Shown: piece by piece, positions 37,930 to 50,695 of the stretch
Layout: the number at the start of each line of letters is the position of its first letter
Position numbering within the stretch: the stretch's first letter is position 1
NCBI GenBank assembly: GCA_946699065.1
Contig: CAMPDV010002024.1
Location: forward strand, 1-64,000
Source of the DNA: Loxodes magnus
Lineage: Eukaryota > Ciliophora > Karyorelictea > Loxodida > Loxodidae
Length of the DNA: 64,000 bases
Reading direction: 5' to 3'
Notes under the pieces: model-generated
Seen by the model: only the letters and a program-made list of their open reading frames with translations
What the model was told of the DNA's origin: nothing
Databases searched by the model: none
Program-made: the position numbers and the translations under genes

Positions 37930-38825
37930 TTTATTATAATATTAAAAAATGGCACCTAAGAAATAAGAATTCTCCAACAAAGTCTAATAATATTTAGCAG
38001 GATGCAGTCAATAATTTCTCCTTCTTTTGATAGAGAATTAAGAATTAGCAAAGTCTATTAAAGATCTTTATCAACGAACTAATGAAATATTAAACTCTAT
38101 AGAAATTCTAAAATCTGAAAATTCAACACTACGATAGGAGTTAGCTCTAAACCCGTACTTGCAACAAACTTAAGGTAGAATTTTACAGACAGAACAAATA
38201 GTAAGAGAAATTTAAAACTCGAAAATATGTAAGCCAGAACAATCCTTAATATAAATAACCCAATGGAAATAGAATAACAACCTGTAACAAAACACATTCA
38301 ACATAAGAAAATAATGATATGCTGATATTGCAAGCTTTCAGGACATAAAGCAAGAAATTGCTACCAATTTTAATAAAAATAAAAGAGATTAATATAAAAT
38401 AAATGGTAAGATATATTTAGAATCTACTGCACAAGTGAAGGCTTACTCTATCGGAAAAAAACACGCCAATTAAACAAAGAAGCTCCAAATATACAACAGG
38501 CAATTAACGAATTCAATAAGAAATGAATGGGAATCGACCTATCGGAAACTCTCAGAAAAAAAAATTAAAAATCCTCAGGACTTATGATAAACAAGATCCA
38601 AGCAAATATGAAGTTTCTTTTATTTAACATTAAACTTTTAATTTATAATTAACCAAATAAAGGCGAAATCACTTAAATTAGCAATAATAATTATTATAAA
38701 GTTCATAGTAGATGGATAAATATAATTAATATTAAACACTGCTTATATGATCATGATATTGACTTTATTATATCGTGGTTATTCAAATAATAGCGCCACG
38801 TTAAATTATTATTATTATTATGTTT
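37930..38825 (+). mobile_element. Zinc-knuckle (ORF1-only) element, copy 6
   Basis: It starts M-A-P-K-K-Q-E-F like copy 3, continues as a coiled coil, then N-P-M-E-I-E-Q-Q-P-V and a perfect knuckle, C-W-Y-C-K-L-S-G-H-K-A-R-N-C (C-X2-C-X4-H-X4-C). The Trp is TGA. The frame is broken about once. The 3' part carries a hairpin with arms CGTGG/CCACG (about 38,776-38,802) and ends in ATTATTATTATTATT (about 38,806-38,820). A decayed LINE reverse transcriptase begins shortly after, so it could instead be the ORF1 of that LINE. Confidence 0.6.
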
Positions 38826-38829
38826 TCTC

Positions 38830-41230
38830 TAATTATGTTTGAGCCTTGTATGATACTACTAAGAGAATCTTAATAATTGGGATGGAAAGAAAAAAATAAG
38901 AAAGGAAAAGAATAAAATTAAAAAATTAATTTTATTAACTTTCATTAACATTTTGAGAGAATATCTAAAAAGATAATTATAATAACTTCAATTTCATTCT
39001 AACTTTCTTTTGAGAGAATAGTGAATAATATCATTTTTATTTTTTATTGGAAAAAATACTTCTAAATTACAGAATTCACCAACAAGAAGCTGTTATTAAA
39101 ATATTTTTCTTGGACCTACTTTAATAGTTTAATAAATTGATTAAAGTTGAAATTTGATACTAATTTATTTAAAATCTGGTTAATTGAAATGTGGAAACTG
39201 CATTTTATCTTAAAAATTAGCCAAAACATCAGGTAATGATAGTATCAAAGCGGAACTTATCAAATATGTGGATGAAGATTTACGTTAATAATTACAAATT
39301 TTATCATTAATATATTCAGAACAGTTACTATACCTAATGCTTTGAAGAAAGTAAATAATCTTCCTATTTTAAATAGATAATTAAGAGTTTTTAGCGAAAA
39401 TGACGCACTATTGCTTTATTTGTTGTCTACTAAAATACATAACATTGTAATAACTTAAAGATTAAATAAATACATTTATGATTGAAATATTTACTTTCAG
39501 CTTAATTTGGATTATTCGTTAATACTCTGCAACATATCAAATTTAAATTATTTAGCAAATTATTGATATATATCTTACATGGTTACATAAAAGTCAGAAT
39601 ATAACTACCCTAATAATGTAGAGCAAATATTCGTACTATATAAAGGAAATTACTTTTGCTCATTTGAGAAACAAAGAATTACCATCAAACTTAATTTTTG
39701 CTTTATAATAGTTTTATGGCAATATTGATGCCAATTTTATTATTGATAATTATCTCACAACATTAATTAAAATTAATAACGTAGTATTGCAAGGAAGTAG
39801 TTATGATCCTGCTTTTACATTTTATGTTACGATATTTATAAGTTTTCTGGAATAAAATTTAAATAACATGGAATTACTATCTGCTAGAAAATTTTTGTAT
39901 TTGTGGCATGATGAACATTTAATAAAACTTCATGATCATAGCCAAGTGCTAGAAAATACTATAAGCCACAGCTTAAGCTTTCTCTTTAATAAAATTTAGA
40001 ATAAATATATAAAAAAGGGAAGTAATTACTTAATAAAAAGGAAAATATAAATTAACTAAATTTAAGCATTAATGGATAGCCAATTAACTAAAAAGAAGTA
40101 AATGCTTACCTAAGGCATAAGTTAGAGGAAAGAAAAATTATAAGCTCTACTGCCAGGAAAAATTTTTTATTTCAGAATAGCAATTTCTATATCTATTATA
40201 ATTATGTCTAAGATTGGATTTATATTGACACATAATTTTGAAACATTTCGTAGAAATTGAATTTTACTTAAAGGAAAGTATCTTATGATATTAAATCTTG
40301 GACTAAGTCAGGATTTAAATGAATAATTAATAAAATAGCAAAATCTTAAAGACTAGTATCAAGAATTCCCTTTAAATTTTTTTATCTACTTTTAATGAAT
40401 CTTGCTTTATTTACTTAAACTGATTTCTTCTTGTCCACTGAGAATCAATGAAAATCATGCGCTTTCAATACAATTTAAAATAAATCAGTTAAAAGAATTC
40501 AGACTTTGATATTGAATGTAGTCAAAATGTTTTGAATACAATTTACCATATCAGAAATATTTAAGTAAAAATCTTTAATTGTACCAGATTGAAGTTTTAA
40601 CAGAGGGCAATTTCAAAGGATTTATCAATTATATAAAATAAAAAGTTAATGAAAAGTTATTCTAGGAATTTCTCTAAAGAATTTAACTTATATCTACTGC
40701 AAGCAAGAGCATCAATAAATAAAAATTTATTAAAGTGAGTTTCCCTTAGATAGCTTATACGAAATTTAATAAATCCTTATTTAAGTGACAATTTAAATTT
40801 ACAGCTGAGATTATATTAATATATTTTTTAAATTAACTTAAATTACATCATATTCCATTACATTTTGCTTAAATGGCTAAGATTTTGGAAGATATAAAAA
40901 ACATAATAAATTACTTTTACTATAAGGATAAAATTAAACAGGAACAAATTGGTAATAATGTATTTTATTGACTAAAATTACAGTAACAAAAGTGCACTAA
41001 AGTTAAATTCCTAAAATTTCTAATTTATTAAATCTATCACAAAGAATTTCTTAAGGGATGCTAAGAAATTTTAAAATTTTATCAAGAAACTAAATAAATT
41101 CTTTAGATGAAGAGAACTGCGATGAAGAAATAATTGATTGGAATATAGTAAGATGATTGAGACTAAAGAGATTTGATGAAATAAACTTTTAATTTAGCGT
41201 TACTCCATGATTATTACAATTAATAATGCA
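38830..41230 (+). mobile_element. Decayed LINE: reverse transcriptase and C-terminal region
   Basis: S-G-N-D-S-I-K-A-E-L-I-K-Y (about 39,210-39,250) matches A-G-P-D-G-I-K-G-E-L-L-K-Y of the intact LINE. V-L-Q-G-S-S-Y-D-P-A and L-W-H-D-E-H-L-I-K-L (39,780-39,935) match G-V-M-Q-G-S-S-H-G-P and W-A-D-D-L-I-L-L, so the Y/W-x-D-D site is altered. The frame changes repeatedly and there is no full endonuclease. It is an old, inactive copy. Confidence 0.6.
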
Positions 41231-41384
41231 TTTAAGTCTAAATATTACTAAAAATTGAAACTCTTATAGTTTATTATTATAATTATTATATATTATATTA
41301 GACTTTATTTAAAATCTATGTTGATAATGAAATAAATAATTCAAACTAAATTTATATAAATAATAAATAATAATAAATAAAAAT

Positions 41385-41815
41385 TATTATAGAGCGCGTA
41401 GCATCTCATTGGCGAGCAGCTCTTTCAATATTAATATTTAATATTAAGAAAAATGCTCTCATGTTTCTTGTTAAAATTCTAGAAGTCCAATGAATCATGT
41501 CAGCTTCTCCAAATGAGGAGTCTTCTTATTAAAAATTATTCTTTAATATTGAGTCAAATGCTTCAGTCTTCTTGAATAAGATCAAAATAAGAATTAGTTA
41601 TTAAGTTGGTAATTAGAAAACTCGTCAGTCAAACTTTCATACTGCTAGAGATAACCCTCGGGATAAGTTAGACATGTCTCAACGGAGCTTATCCACTCTT
41701 CCCCGTGGTGGCATTTAGTGTGAGATTATTCGCAATGCAGTATACACTGCACCAGATTACCTACTAATTTATCTGAAGCGGCCAACATCCATTTTATATT
41801 ATATAATAAAGAATT
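41385..41815 (-). repeat. Structured dispersed repeat A, copy 3
   Basis: It is an inverted copy of the repeat at 28,130-28,575, similar over the full 400+ bases including the AT-rich start and the TTA-rich end. The first hairpin (TGCAGT/ACTGCA) is kept exactly; the second is imperfect. There is no repeat B close by. Confidence 0.65.
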
Positions 41816-42039
41816 ATCAAAATTTTATTTTCTTCTACTTTCATCAGAAATTCCCCTTGATAACAATTATATTTATCCTTATTTCTGTAAATTATTTATT
41901 CTAATAGTTAGAAAACTTTCATAAATACAAAAATAATTATACAGATATATCAGTTCTAATTTGAGTTTACCATCAATTTTCTTCTTTTATTATTTTTCTT
42001 ATATTTAAAATTAAATTAGTCTTTAATATTATTATTATG

Positions 42040-42910
42040 AATTAAATTGTTTGGCCTTCTTGTAGGTATTTCAACCTATTTATAGCCTGCCTCCAGATTT
42101 CTCCGGAGGCTAAAATTAAATGTTTGATCTCTATCTCCATCCACTGTCCTGTCTTGCTTGTTCTTGAAATCTTCAATTTCTCTTCCATTATTAATTTCAT
42201 TTTTTCTTTTATATATTCCCAAGAGCATTTATCCATAACTGTTCTCTATTGCTTCTTACTTGAAGCTGTTGCTACCTTTTCCTTTTTTCCTACTGTTATC
42301 TTTGCTTTTTCCAGTAACTCTGTTTGAAATTTAGGAATTTCTTACACTCCTTTCACAACTGTTCTCTTGAGTCACAGTAGTAGCAGAATTTTATTTCTCG
42401 CTTGTATAAAGGCTTGTCGACTTTAATTTCTTCGATTTCCATCTTGTCTTATTTCTAATCTCTTGATTCAATTTACTTTTGCAATGTTTGCTGATTTTCT
42501 AGTAGCTGTGCTAATTTACACGATTTCTCGGTATTTTTAATCTTGATTCTGGGATTAACTGTTCTGACTCTGAGATATGTTCCAGAAAGCGCTTAAATCT
42601 CTCTCCTGAGACATGAGTCTTGATTCGATTTCCTCTTGCTTGTTCAGATTTTACATTAGTTTGTCATTGTCCTTTTTCAGCTTTCTGACCTCTTCCTGGA
42701 GGTTCAGTACCACTTTGATAAGATATTCCATACTCATCTGGCTAGAAGGATTAAACTATGAAACCTCCTAGCGAAGAGCAGACTTCATCTACTTCCTTGG
42801 CTTCTCTTATGAGTTTGGAGTTATTGCATGATTTGTCTTCTGAACTTGTTTCTGTTCCTCTCCAACTTTTTGAAGGTGGTGTAGAAACCTCTTTTGAATC
42901 CTTCCATTTT
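42040..42910 (-). mobile_element. Zinc-knuckle (ORF1-only) element, copy 7
   Basis: This G+C-rich island on the minus strand has ATG at 42,907. A coiled coil (L-Q-E-E-V-R-K-L-K-K-D-N-D-K-L) is followed by K-M-E-I-E-E-I-K-V-D and the knuckle-like C-Y-Y-C-D-S-R-E-Q-L-W-K-E-C, in which Gln stands at the His position. A TGA at 42,197-42,199 would end the frame. Internal frame use suggests about two breaks. The 3' region has a 9-pair hairpin with a GAAA loop, a second small hairpin, and a short ATAATA tail near 42,030. It belongs to a different subfamily from copies 3 and 5. Confidence 0.6.
42088..42109 (-). other. Hairpin with GAAA tetraloop in the 3' region of zinc-knuckle copy 7
   Basis: On the minus strand GCCTCCGGA-GAAA-TCTGGAGGC forms nine pairs (one G-U) closed by a GNRA-type loop. 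A second stem, TAGGT/ACCTA, follows before the short ATAATA tail. The place and form resemble LINE/SINE 3' recognition structures. Confidence 0.6.
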
Positions 42911-43216
42911 ATATTAATTAGTCTTTAATATAATTAATATTTTAAATTAATAATTATCACTTATATTTGTAAAGAAATAATTAAGTAATCAATTGCTAAT
43001 TTATGTGCTAGATTATAAAATAGATCTTTCATAATTTAATCAGATATTCTCTTCTTTAAAATATTACCATAAAAATTTACCCAATAACTTACATATTAGA
43101 TACATTTTTGCTAGGCTAGAATAGAATTTAAAGCTTTACTCTGTGTTAATCTTATTATAATTATAACTTATCATATATTCTTAGTAGCAAGCAAGTGCTT
43201 TTTCTAAATATTTATA

Positions 43217-44302
43217 ATGAAGAGTTTATTTATAGGTTTACTTTTAATTTATTCAATCTTTTTAAGAAATTTTGTTTTTTGAAATGAGAATTTTTAAGAT
43301 TTAATAAATAGTTCATAGTTTCAGTGGTTCATGAGCGAAACACTAAAAAGATAAATTAATTTAATCAGAAATTTATTATATAGCTTAAAAAAGCACAGCT
43401 CTAATATGAGGTAAAAAGAAAATAAGCAAATTAAGGAATATCTGTTTTAAGTGAAAAATAAATGCGAATTTGAAGTAAAAACTTAAAGAAATTATTCTAA
43501 AATAAAATAAGAAGAAATGCTAAATTGAAAATATCATAAATAGACTTTACACTAATAAAATAATTAAGATATTAGAAAATTTATTAGATAATGAGAAGAA
43601 CAAGATCTTCAAAAAATAAATATTTTAAATAAAAAATCTATTTTTCTAAAAATTTCATACCTTTAGGAGACTTAAGATGATTTAGAAGTTTAATAGAAAA
43701 TTAGTTCTGAAAATATAAAAAATAGAATTTAAGTAACTAAGTCTAATAAATTAATTATTTACTTAATTATTTTTTAATTTCAATCCTAAAGTCAAACATA
43801 AATATAATTTTATAACTTTTTATTACATCTGAATTAATAACAAATAATAAGATAAAAATTATCAGCAAACACTTAAATAATTTATAAAAAAGATTTAAAT
43901 ATCCTGAGAAAAGTAGATTATACAGATTTTATCTATTAATCTTAATGCACTTGACTATAAATAGGTAGCTTTTACGAAAATGCTTTTAATAATTGTTAAT
44001 CTTATGTTTAATTATTCTGCTAGATAAAACTTACAACAACTTTTTTACTTTAATAATTTTTAATACAATTGCTTTTAAATGAAGCATGCTAAAGAATGGA
44101 TTTAGATGAAAATTGCAAATAAAAATAAAGAGTATTTAAAAATGATATAAGTATGAAATAAAATAATGAGACTATAATCTATTTAAAGTATATATTTAGA
44201 ATTCAGTGGATATTAATTATATTACGATTGTTTTATACTATAAAGCAAAAAAATAAAGTTCACATAACAAGGTATTCCACCTTTGATTTTTAATTAGCTT
44301 GA
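43217..44302 (+). CDS. Probable secreted or membrane protein, unrecognised
   Basis: ATG is followed by a textbook signal peptide (M-K-S-L-F-I-G-L-L-L-I-Y-S-I-F-L). A charged, helical Gln/Lys-rich region runs to about residue 180. Then comes a segment with five or six cysteines (about residues 250-300) and a hydrophobic stretch near the C-terminus (about 325-345) that could be a membrane helix. The frame is open to TGA at 44,300-44,302 (361 residues); a second in-frame TGA follows at 44,318. Internal TGA codons must be read as Trp (four seen). It is very A+T-rich. I recognise no family. Confidence 0.45.
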
Positions 44303-44384
44303 CACATAATCATTACTTGATAGTTAAGAAATATAAATTTAAAATAACTAAGTCTATTATAATTTATTTTATTCTTAGTTAAGG

Positions 44385-45226
44385 ATATTAAAAAAATGGA
44401 TTAATCTCTTCGACTCTCAAAAAATTAACTTAGAAACCTAAAGAGAAAAGCGGCAAAAGAAATTTAGAAAAAATAATAACAATAGGAGGAATCAAGCTCT
44501 TCTTCAGAAGGTAAAGTTATGGTAGGATAAATAGAGATAAGTTAACCTAAAAACGAAACTAATCAAAAACTTTAAATTTAATTAGACCAAATGTAAAAAG
44601 TAATCTCAAATTAGGAAGAAACAACTTACAACTTAGGCGAAAAAATACGGGAACTAATGAGTAACATAGAAGATTAGAACAACGAATTACTAATACTTAG
44701 AAGATAACTTATTTGTAGCAAATTAATAACGGAAGAATAACTCTGAACTTAATCATAATAAAATTTTAAATACGACACAAAAATGGAAATAGAAAAAATA
44801 CCAATAGAATTAAAAACAGAATTGAATCCAGAAAAAGAAATGATTGCTACAAGTTTCATTAAAAGATTAGAAAATATAGAAAATAAATTATCATAAAAAA
44901 GAACGAAATAAAGACAATAATACAAACTTTGTTGATGTTGCAAATCAAATCAACATATTTAAAAAAACTGTTGATAATGAAAGAAAATAAACGAATAAGA
45001 GCAGAAAAGAACATGGAGACAACTCAATAAACTATGAATAACTCCAACAGGGATCTACAAATAAAAGCTTTTTGCAAGACCACTTGAACGGTTACAGTGG
45101 TAACCTTCCACTTAATAAAAAGTCGTGGATCACACCCACGTTAAAAAACTGTCCGCAGGAACTGGTTGCAATTCCAGAGAACGCAAAACTCTACTAACTT
45201 TAAGTATATTATTATTATTATTATTC
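44385..45226 (+). mobile_element. Zinc-knuckle (ORF1-only) element, copy 8
   Basis: It contains one intact ORF (44,396-45,037) and a 190-base G+C-richer 3' region with two hairpins, GGTTAC/GTAACC (about 45,091-45,107) and CGTGG/CCACG (about 45,124-45,140). It ends in about seven ATT units (45,209-45,226). Copy 6 has the same CGTGG/CCACG arm pair and the same ATT tail, so these two form one subfamily. Confidence 0.65.
44396..45037 (+). CDS. Coiled-coil/CCHC zinc-knuckle protein of an ORF1-only element
   Basis: 213 residues run from ATG to TGA with no break. A basic N-terminus (L-R-N-L-K-R-K-A-A-K) is followed by an acidic serine run and a coiled coil. Then come K-M-E-I-E-K-I-P-I-E, a second helix, and C-W-C-C-K-S-N-Q-H-I-Q-K-N-C, a complete C-X2-C-X4-H-X4-C knuckle whose Trp is TGA. 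It is the best-preserved zinc site in the window. The stop is the TGA at 45,035-45,037; an earlier in-frame TGA shortly after the knuckle is an alternative. It presumably packages or chaperones the element's RNA. Confidence 0.65.
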
Positions 45227-45229
45227 TTA

Positions 45230-48200
45230 GTTAAGATAAATTTAAAGATAATTAGCAAATAATTAGTAATTTATATTAATTCCTAATTTATTAGAGAAGT
45301 ACTTAAATTTAAAAATAATACGTAGTACTTCATAATAGAATGAATTGTAAATTAGAAGTATATTAATTATTCTAAAAGTTGCATTCAAATGTTGAATGCA
45401 AAACTAATTTATTAATAAGATCCTAGCTTATTTATTACTAGATTAACTTACTTCCAAACTCATGAAACCATATATTTATTTTATGGATATTAATTAATGA
45501 ATATTCCTTCAGATTTAGTATATATTATAAATATAGAAAGATTAGATTATTTCCTTAATCCTTTAACTAGATTATAAAATAAATGATTATAAGAGTGGTA
45601 TCTTTATTTAAGTAATTTGAAAATAGATTATTTTATATTATTAAGCTATTAATAGGAATAAAAATGTAAATACTAGCATTTATCTCAGATTAATTGTTAT
45701 TAAATTTACTTTAATGTAATTTTTCTAATTAATCCATTTAAAGTTTGTCTTCGTTATTAATTTTCTGGAAATAAGATAATGGGTATAGACAGCCTGTAAT
45801 ATTATTAAAAGACTTTAGCTATTAAATTTTAAAGTTTTAAATACTAAGGACAGGAAATAATAATATTATGCTTATTTGTAAAATTCTAAGTATTAAAGCA
45901 TAACAATAATAGAATAATTTTCTACTTTTAATCAAATATTTCTTATTTAATATAAAATGCATTATAATTAGAAGAGCTAAACTAACTAGACTTAGAGCTA
46001 GTGTTTTAATTAAGTTTGGATGATGTATATCTATCCAATTTACAAGTATTTAGCATTTATAATGGACTTTATATAGAGTAAACTATTGCTTAAAATGATT
46101 TAAAGTATGAATAGATGTTTAATTGATTATTTCTAATAATTATTGCTTTGAAAGTAATTTAAATAAAATTAAATAACTATTAAAGCAAAAGAGTTTAGCA
46201 ATAATCATCCATAGATTAATAAATTTATTAGGAATTTAAATTAAAAATTTAGCTTAAAGAGTAAGTTAATAGATTGATATAATTTACTATTTTTTAAATA
46301 TTAGCATTGCTAAATTCTATTTCAACCTGCATAGCTAAATTTTATTAAATGCTGCTATCCTTAATATAAATATACCGTTTTAGCGATTTTTTAATTGGAC
46401 TAACTAATTAGTTTTAAATAAAATATTTTCTACTATAAACTGGCTAAAATTTAAAGATTTTGTTACTTAAATAGATCTATATCAAAATATAAAGAAGGCA
46501 ATATTTAATTATTAAGATTATATTCTGTTTTGAGGCAGTTCCTTACACAGAAATTAGTTATCCTTTTAGCTATTTTAATTAAATATTTATATCCTCCTAA
46601 TTAATTATAACTAAACTTTATAAAGACTTATTATAAATGAAATAGTAATCTATATAAGAAACATATTTCTTTAGTATATTCAATCAAATATTAAAAAGTT
46701 GGATTGAAGGTTTTATAATGAAGACTTTAATTAGAAGATTTTTATTAGCATAGCTTTACAGAAATCTTTAGTAAGTTATCTTAAGATTTATTTTCCTAAA
46801 ATGTTTGTTAGAGTCATTATAACTTAGAGATTAGAATCTTCAACTATAAGTTACTTAAATAGATTTAGATTCCTTTTGTGTAAGGTCTAACAAAACGATG
46901 AATTAGACTTTTGATCACTAATATTTTAAAAAGCTTTTGTTTAAAAATAATTTATTTATAAAAAAGAAAAAAATTAAGCTATACATCCTTAACTTATACT
47001 CTCAACTGAGTATAAGCTTAGATGAAGTTCTTAAAATCTCTCTATTTAAATAAGCTAAGATTTAATGCTTAGTATTTATTCTACTATTATGCTTTTTATT
47101 ATATACGAATTTACTTGTACAATTTTAAATTTTTATTATAAACACTAAATAAGCATAACATATGCTATTAAGATTATAAGCTGCTTTAAATTAATGATTC
47201 AAAAGGTATTTAACTAGGAAAATTCTATTCATCGTGTAAAATTTTAGCTAAGTTAATATTCCTTCTAATTATTCAGATTTTTACCAAAGCAAAAAATTAC
47301 AAAAATATTAGCTAAGTAAGTTCTATTTAGAACTATTATTTATACAATTTAATTTAATATAATTTTTAGAATCTCGCATCTTATTTATTAAACTTTAAGA
47401 ACATTTATTAAATTTATTTGAGAAATTTAGTTATGTCACTTTAAGTTCTTAACTTTTAGTCAAGTTGCGCACTTTAAATTATATATATAAACTAAATTCT
47501 TCATCTTGAAGGCTATGATTCATGATTTTTTTTGATTATATTGTTTTATATAGCATTATTATTTCATTTCTTTAAAAATGATTTAGTTCAAACATTTTTT
47601 AAGAAGCTGTTTTAATCAGTCACTCTTAGAATAATTATAATTAGTCTATGTTAATTATGCTTTATTTGTAGCTCCTTATTAAGCCGTTTGAAGTAAAATG
47701 TTAAATGCCTCTAATATAAATAAAGCCTTATTCCTAATTTTAGATTTTAATTTTTCTAGGTTCTTTTATTCATTTAAAATAGGCAATTTCTTAGTTTTTC
47801 TAATTTTAATTATTTAAGTTTCTTATAAATTCATCTAAATAATATAAATTATTTTCTAATTCATAAAGTTATTAATAACTGTGGGCTTGAAATTTTAAGC
47901 TTTTAGATTCTCTATTTTATTTAGCACTAACCTTAATAACACTTAAGAATAGGGTAATTTTAATTGGCTTAAATATTAAATAGAATATATCCCCTTAGCA
48001 TTTTTATATACTTCTATTATTATCTTTAAAGCTTTATTTCCTTAAACTATGATATCTCACTAAGCTATTATTAATATATTAATTATACTTTTGATTATTT
48101 ATAGAAATTATATCTATTACTATTCATATCACAGTCTATTAGTAGGAATATCTCTAAAATTAATTACTTTATTTGCTTTAATCTTAGCTAAGCTTATATT

Positions 48201-50690
48201 TAATTCAGTTAGCTATAAACTTAGGAATTAACACTTTACTTTCACTAATTTAATTAAGAATAGACTTAATAAACTAAGCCTAAATAGAAAAAATAGGATT
48301 TAATGTTTATCTCTTAAGTCTCTCTTACTAAAGATGATATAATCTAAAGGAATTTAAACTAGTTTCAAATTACTTCAAACAAATGACTTATCCTTTCATT
48401 TGCAACTATCCTTAGCTATATAATAATAAAGATCTTTAGAAAATAGATTTAATATCTGCTAAAAAACAATCTAAGTAGTTTCTTTATTTATCTTATATTA
48501 ATATATCAAGTATCTCATTATTCAGTGTCTAAAATAATTAAAATTAAAACTTATCTATAACTAGCTTTCACTATTAAATAGTCCTTTATATATTTTCATT
48601 TATCACTAGAATTTCGCAAGTTAAATAAAATAATAAGAGAAACAAAAAGTTAATAATAGAACCAATTTATTTCTAAAAACCAACTATTTGCTATTACTAT
48701 TTAAGCTTATCCGCTTCTTCAAATTATTTAACTTAGAAGTATAATATACTCAAGATTACTTCTAGTAAAAGACTTCAATTTCTTTAATTGAACTTAGTTA
48801 ATATAATACCTAAGGAATAGTTATATAAATAGGGCATTATTGATTTCTTTTAACTTTATTATCTTCATTTTTGTTAATTGACATAGTAAGATTAAAAAAT
48901 CTATACAGGTAAATGAACTAAATCAATTAGCCTCTTCTTCTATAGAAAACTCACTTAGATTTTAATTTCTTCTAACCCTTCTAGTGGATATCTCTTATTA
49001 TAATATAAAACTTCTTTATTTAAAGATGTTAATGGCTAGTCTAGCTATAAGAATAAACATTATTTGGAACTCTAGCAACTAATTATTATAATAAGTATAA
49101 ATTAAAATTAAAAGATATGAAGGTAATTATGATTCAATATCTGGTATGAAGCATAAGCACTAACTAAGTATAATACTCTATTTGTTGAAATAAGTTTATA
49201 ATTGAATGTTTAGAATCATTTAGACTCAACTTACTTTAATTCAATTACACTCATAAATTTTTACATCTATACATTTATAAAACCCCTATTCAGTACTAGA
49301 TATTTCTACCCTTTACCCTATTTATCAACCTATTTTAGTTTTGTTAGTTATATAGAAAATTATTTTTCCTTTTAGCATAAAATATAAATGTTTTAATTTG
49401 GATAAATGATTGCATAGATTTCTTAAAGCTCAACTTTCACAATCTTTAATTCTGGAAGGTATATATTTGTATAAATTATAAGCCTATTTAACTAAATTAT
49501 CAGGTAATAATAATTGAGTAGAAAAATACCTAAGTAATTAGAAAAATCATTAACTTGTTTAATTCTTCTTAAAAATGATTTTCACTTCTAGATTAATTAA
49601 TTTCTTCATCTGAAAAATGTTTAGAATTTTTTTGAGATACTCTTTTTCTATTAGACACATAAGAAAGGAACTATGAGCGCACTAAATGCTATTATACATA
49701 AACTTTTTAAATAAAAATTTTAGTTTCTTAATTATATTAGAGTCTAATCTAGAATATCTACTTCTTAATATTTCCTCACTTGCATTATACTCTGAAATGA
49801 AAAGGTTAGAATCATAAATACAGTAGGCTCTATGGTTTTTAATTAATTAGCAAATATTAAGTTAGCTTGCTAATGTTCCTTATTAAATTAAAAGTGACAA
49901 ATAAAGATTTAATTTATCTTTAATTTATATCTAAATATAAACTTTAAATTTACCTTCATCAGGATCCTTATATTCATTTTGCTTATACTTAATGTATGTT
50001 ATCTCTTAAAGGAGATTTATACCTTAAAAATAATACTTCTATAAAATTCAATTTGTATTTAAGCTATAACATGCTTAGGCAGCTTAAATCTCTATCAGAT
50101 TTATAAGAATGATGCATATGTTTTAAACTTAACTAAGTTTTAGGTAAATCAAACTTAGAATTAATTCTAAAAATAATAAGCTAACTGAAACTTTAAAAAT
50201 ACTTTTTTTTATTATTTTCAATCTCAAAGGAGCATCCAAATTACTTTTGCTTATCTTTTCGCCAACACTTAAATAAATGGTATAATATTTTAAATTTTAT
50301 AACTTTAAATAAAAACAAATTTCTGAGAGTTATAAGATAAGTGTATTATACTTAATTTTATTTTTATTATATAGGGGAATATAAGATTAAATGGCTACTA
50401 TAAATAGATTTATTATGAGAAGATATAAACTATAAAAGATATTGAGATATTTAATAACTTAGAAAAGAATGCTAAAAACTTACCTTATGTTTGCTACTTA
50501 AAAAAAATATTTTATTTATAAATAATTACTTAGTATTTGAGCATCTTCTTCGGTATTTTTTTTCTTAAGCAATACTTGTTTTTTTAATTTTATTGGTAGA
50601 GTAGCTTTTTGAATTTAGATATCTGAAGAATTAAATAAATTTAAAAGCTTATAGTTTAAAATAAAGTAAATTAATTTAAATTAACAATGT
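45230..50690. other. Long A+T-rich region without recognised genes
   Basis: No conserved motif, RNA gene or repeat was recognised. Hydrophobic readings around 47,500-48,000 might be remains of a membrane-protein gene but are too weak to call. Confidence 0.45.
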
Positions 50691-50695
50691 ATCCA

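Noticed and set aside
42042-42236. 64-residue minus-strand ORF that reads well as protein
   Set aside because: It lies mostly in the 3' region of zinc-knuckle copy 7 and overlaps the GAAA-loop hairpin. Its good look comes from the G+C-richer composition. Not fully excluded.
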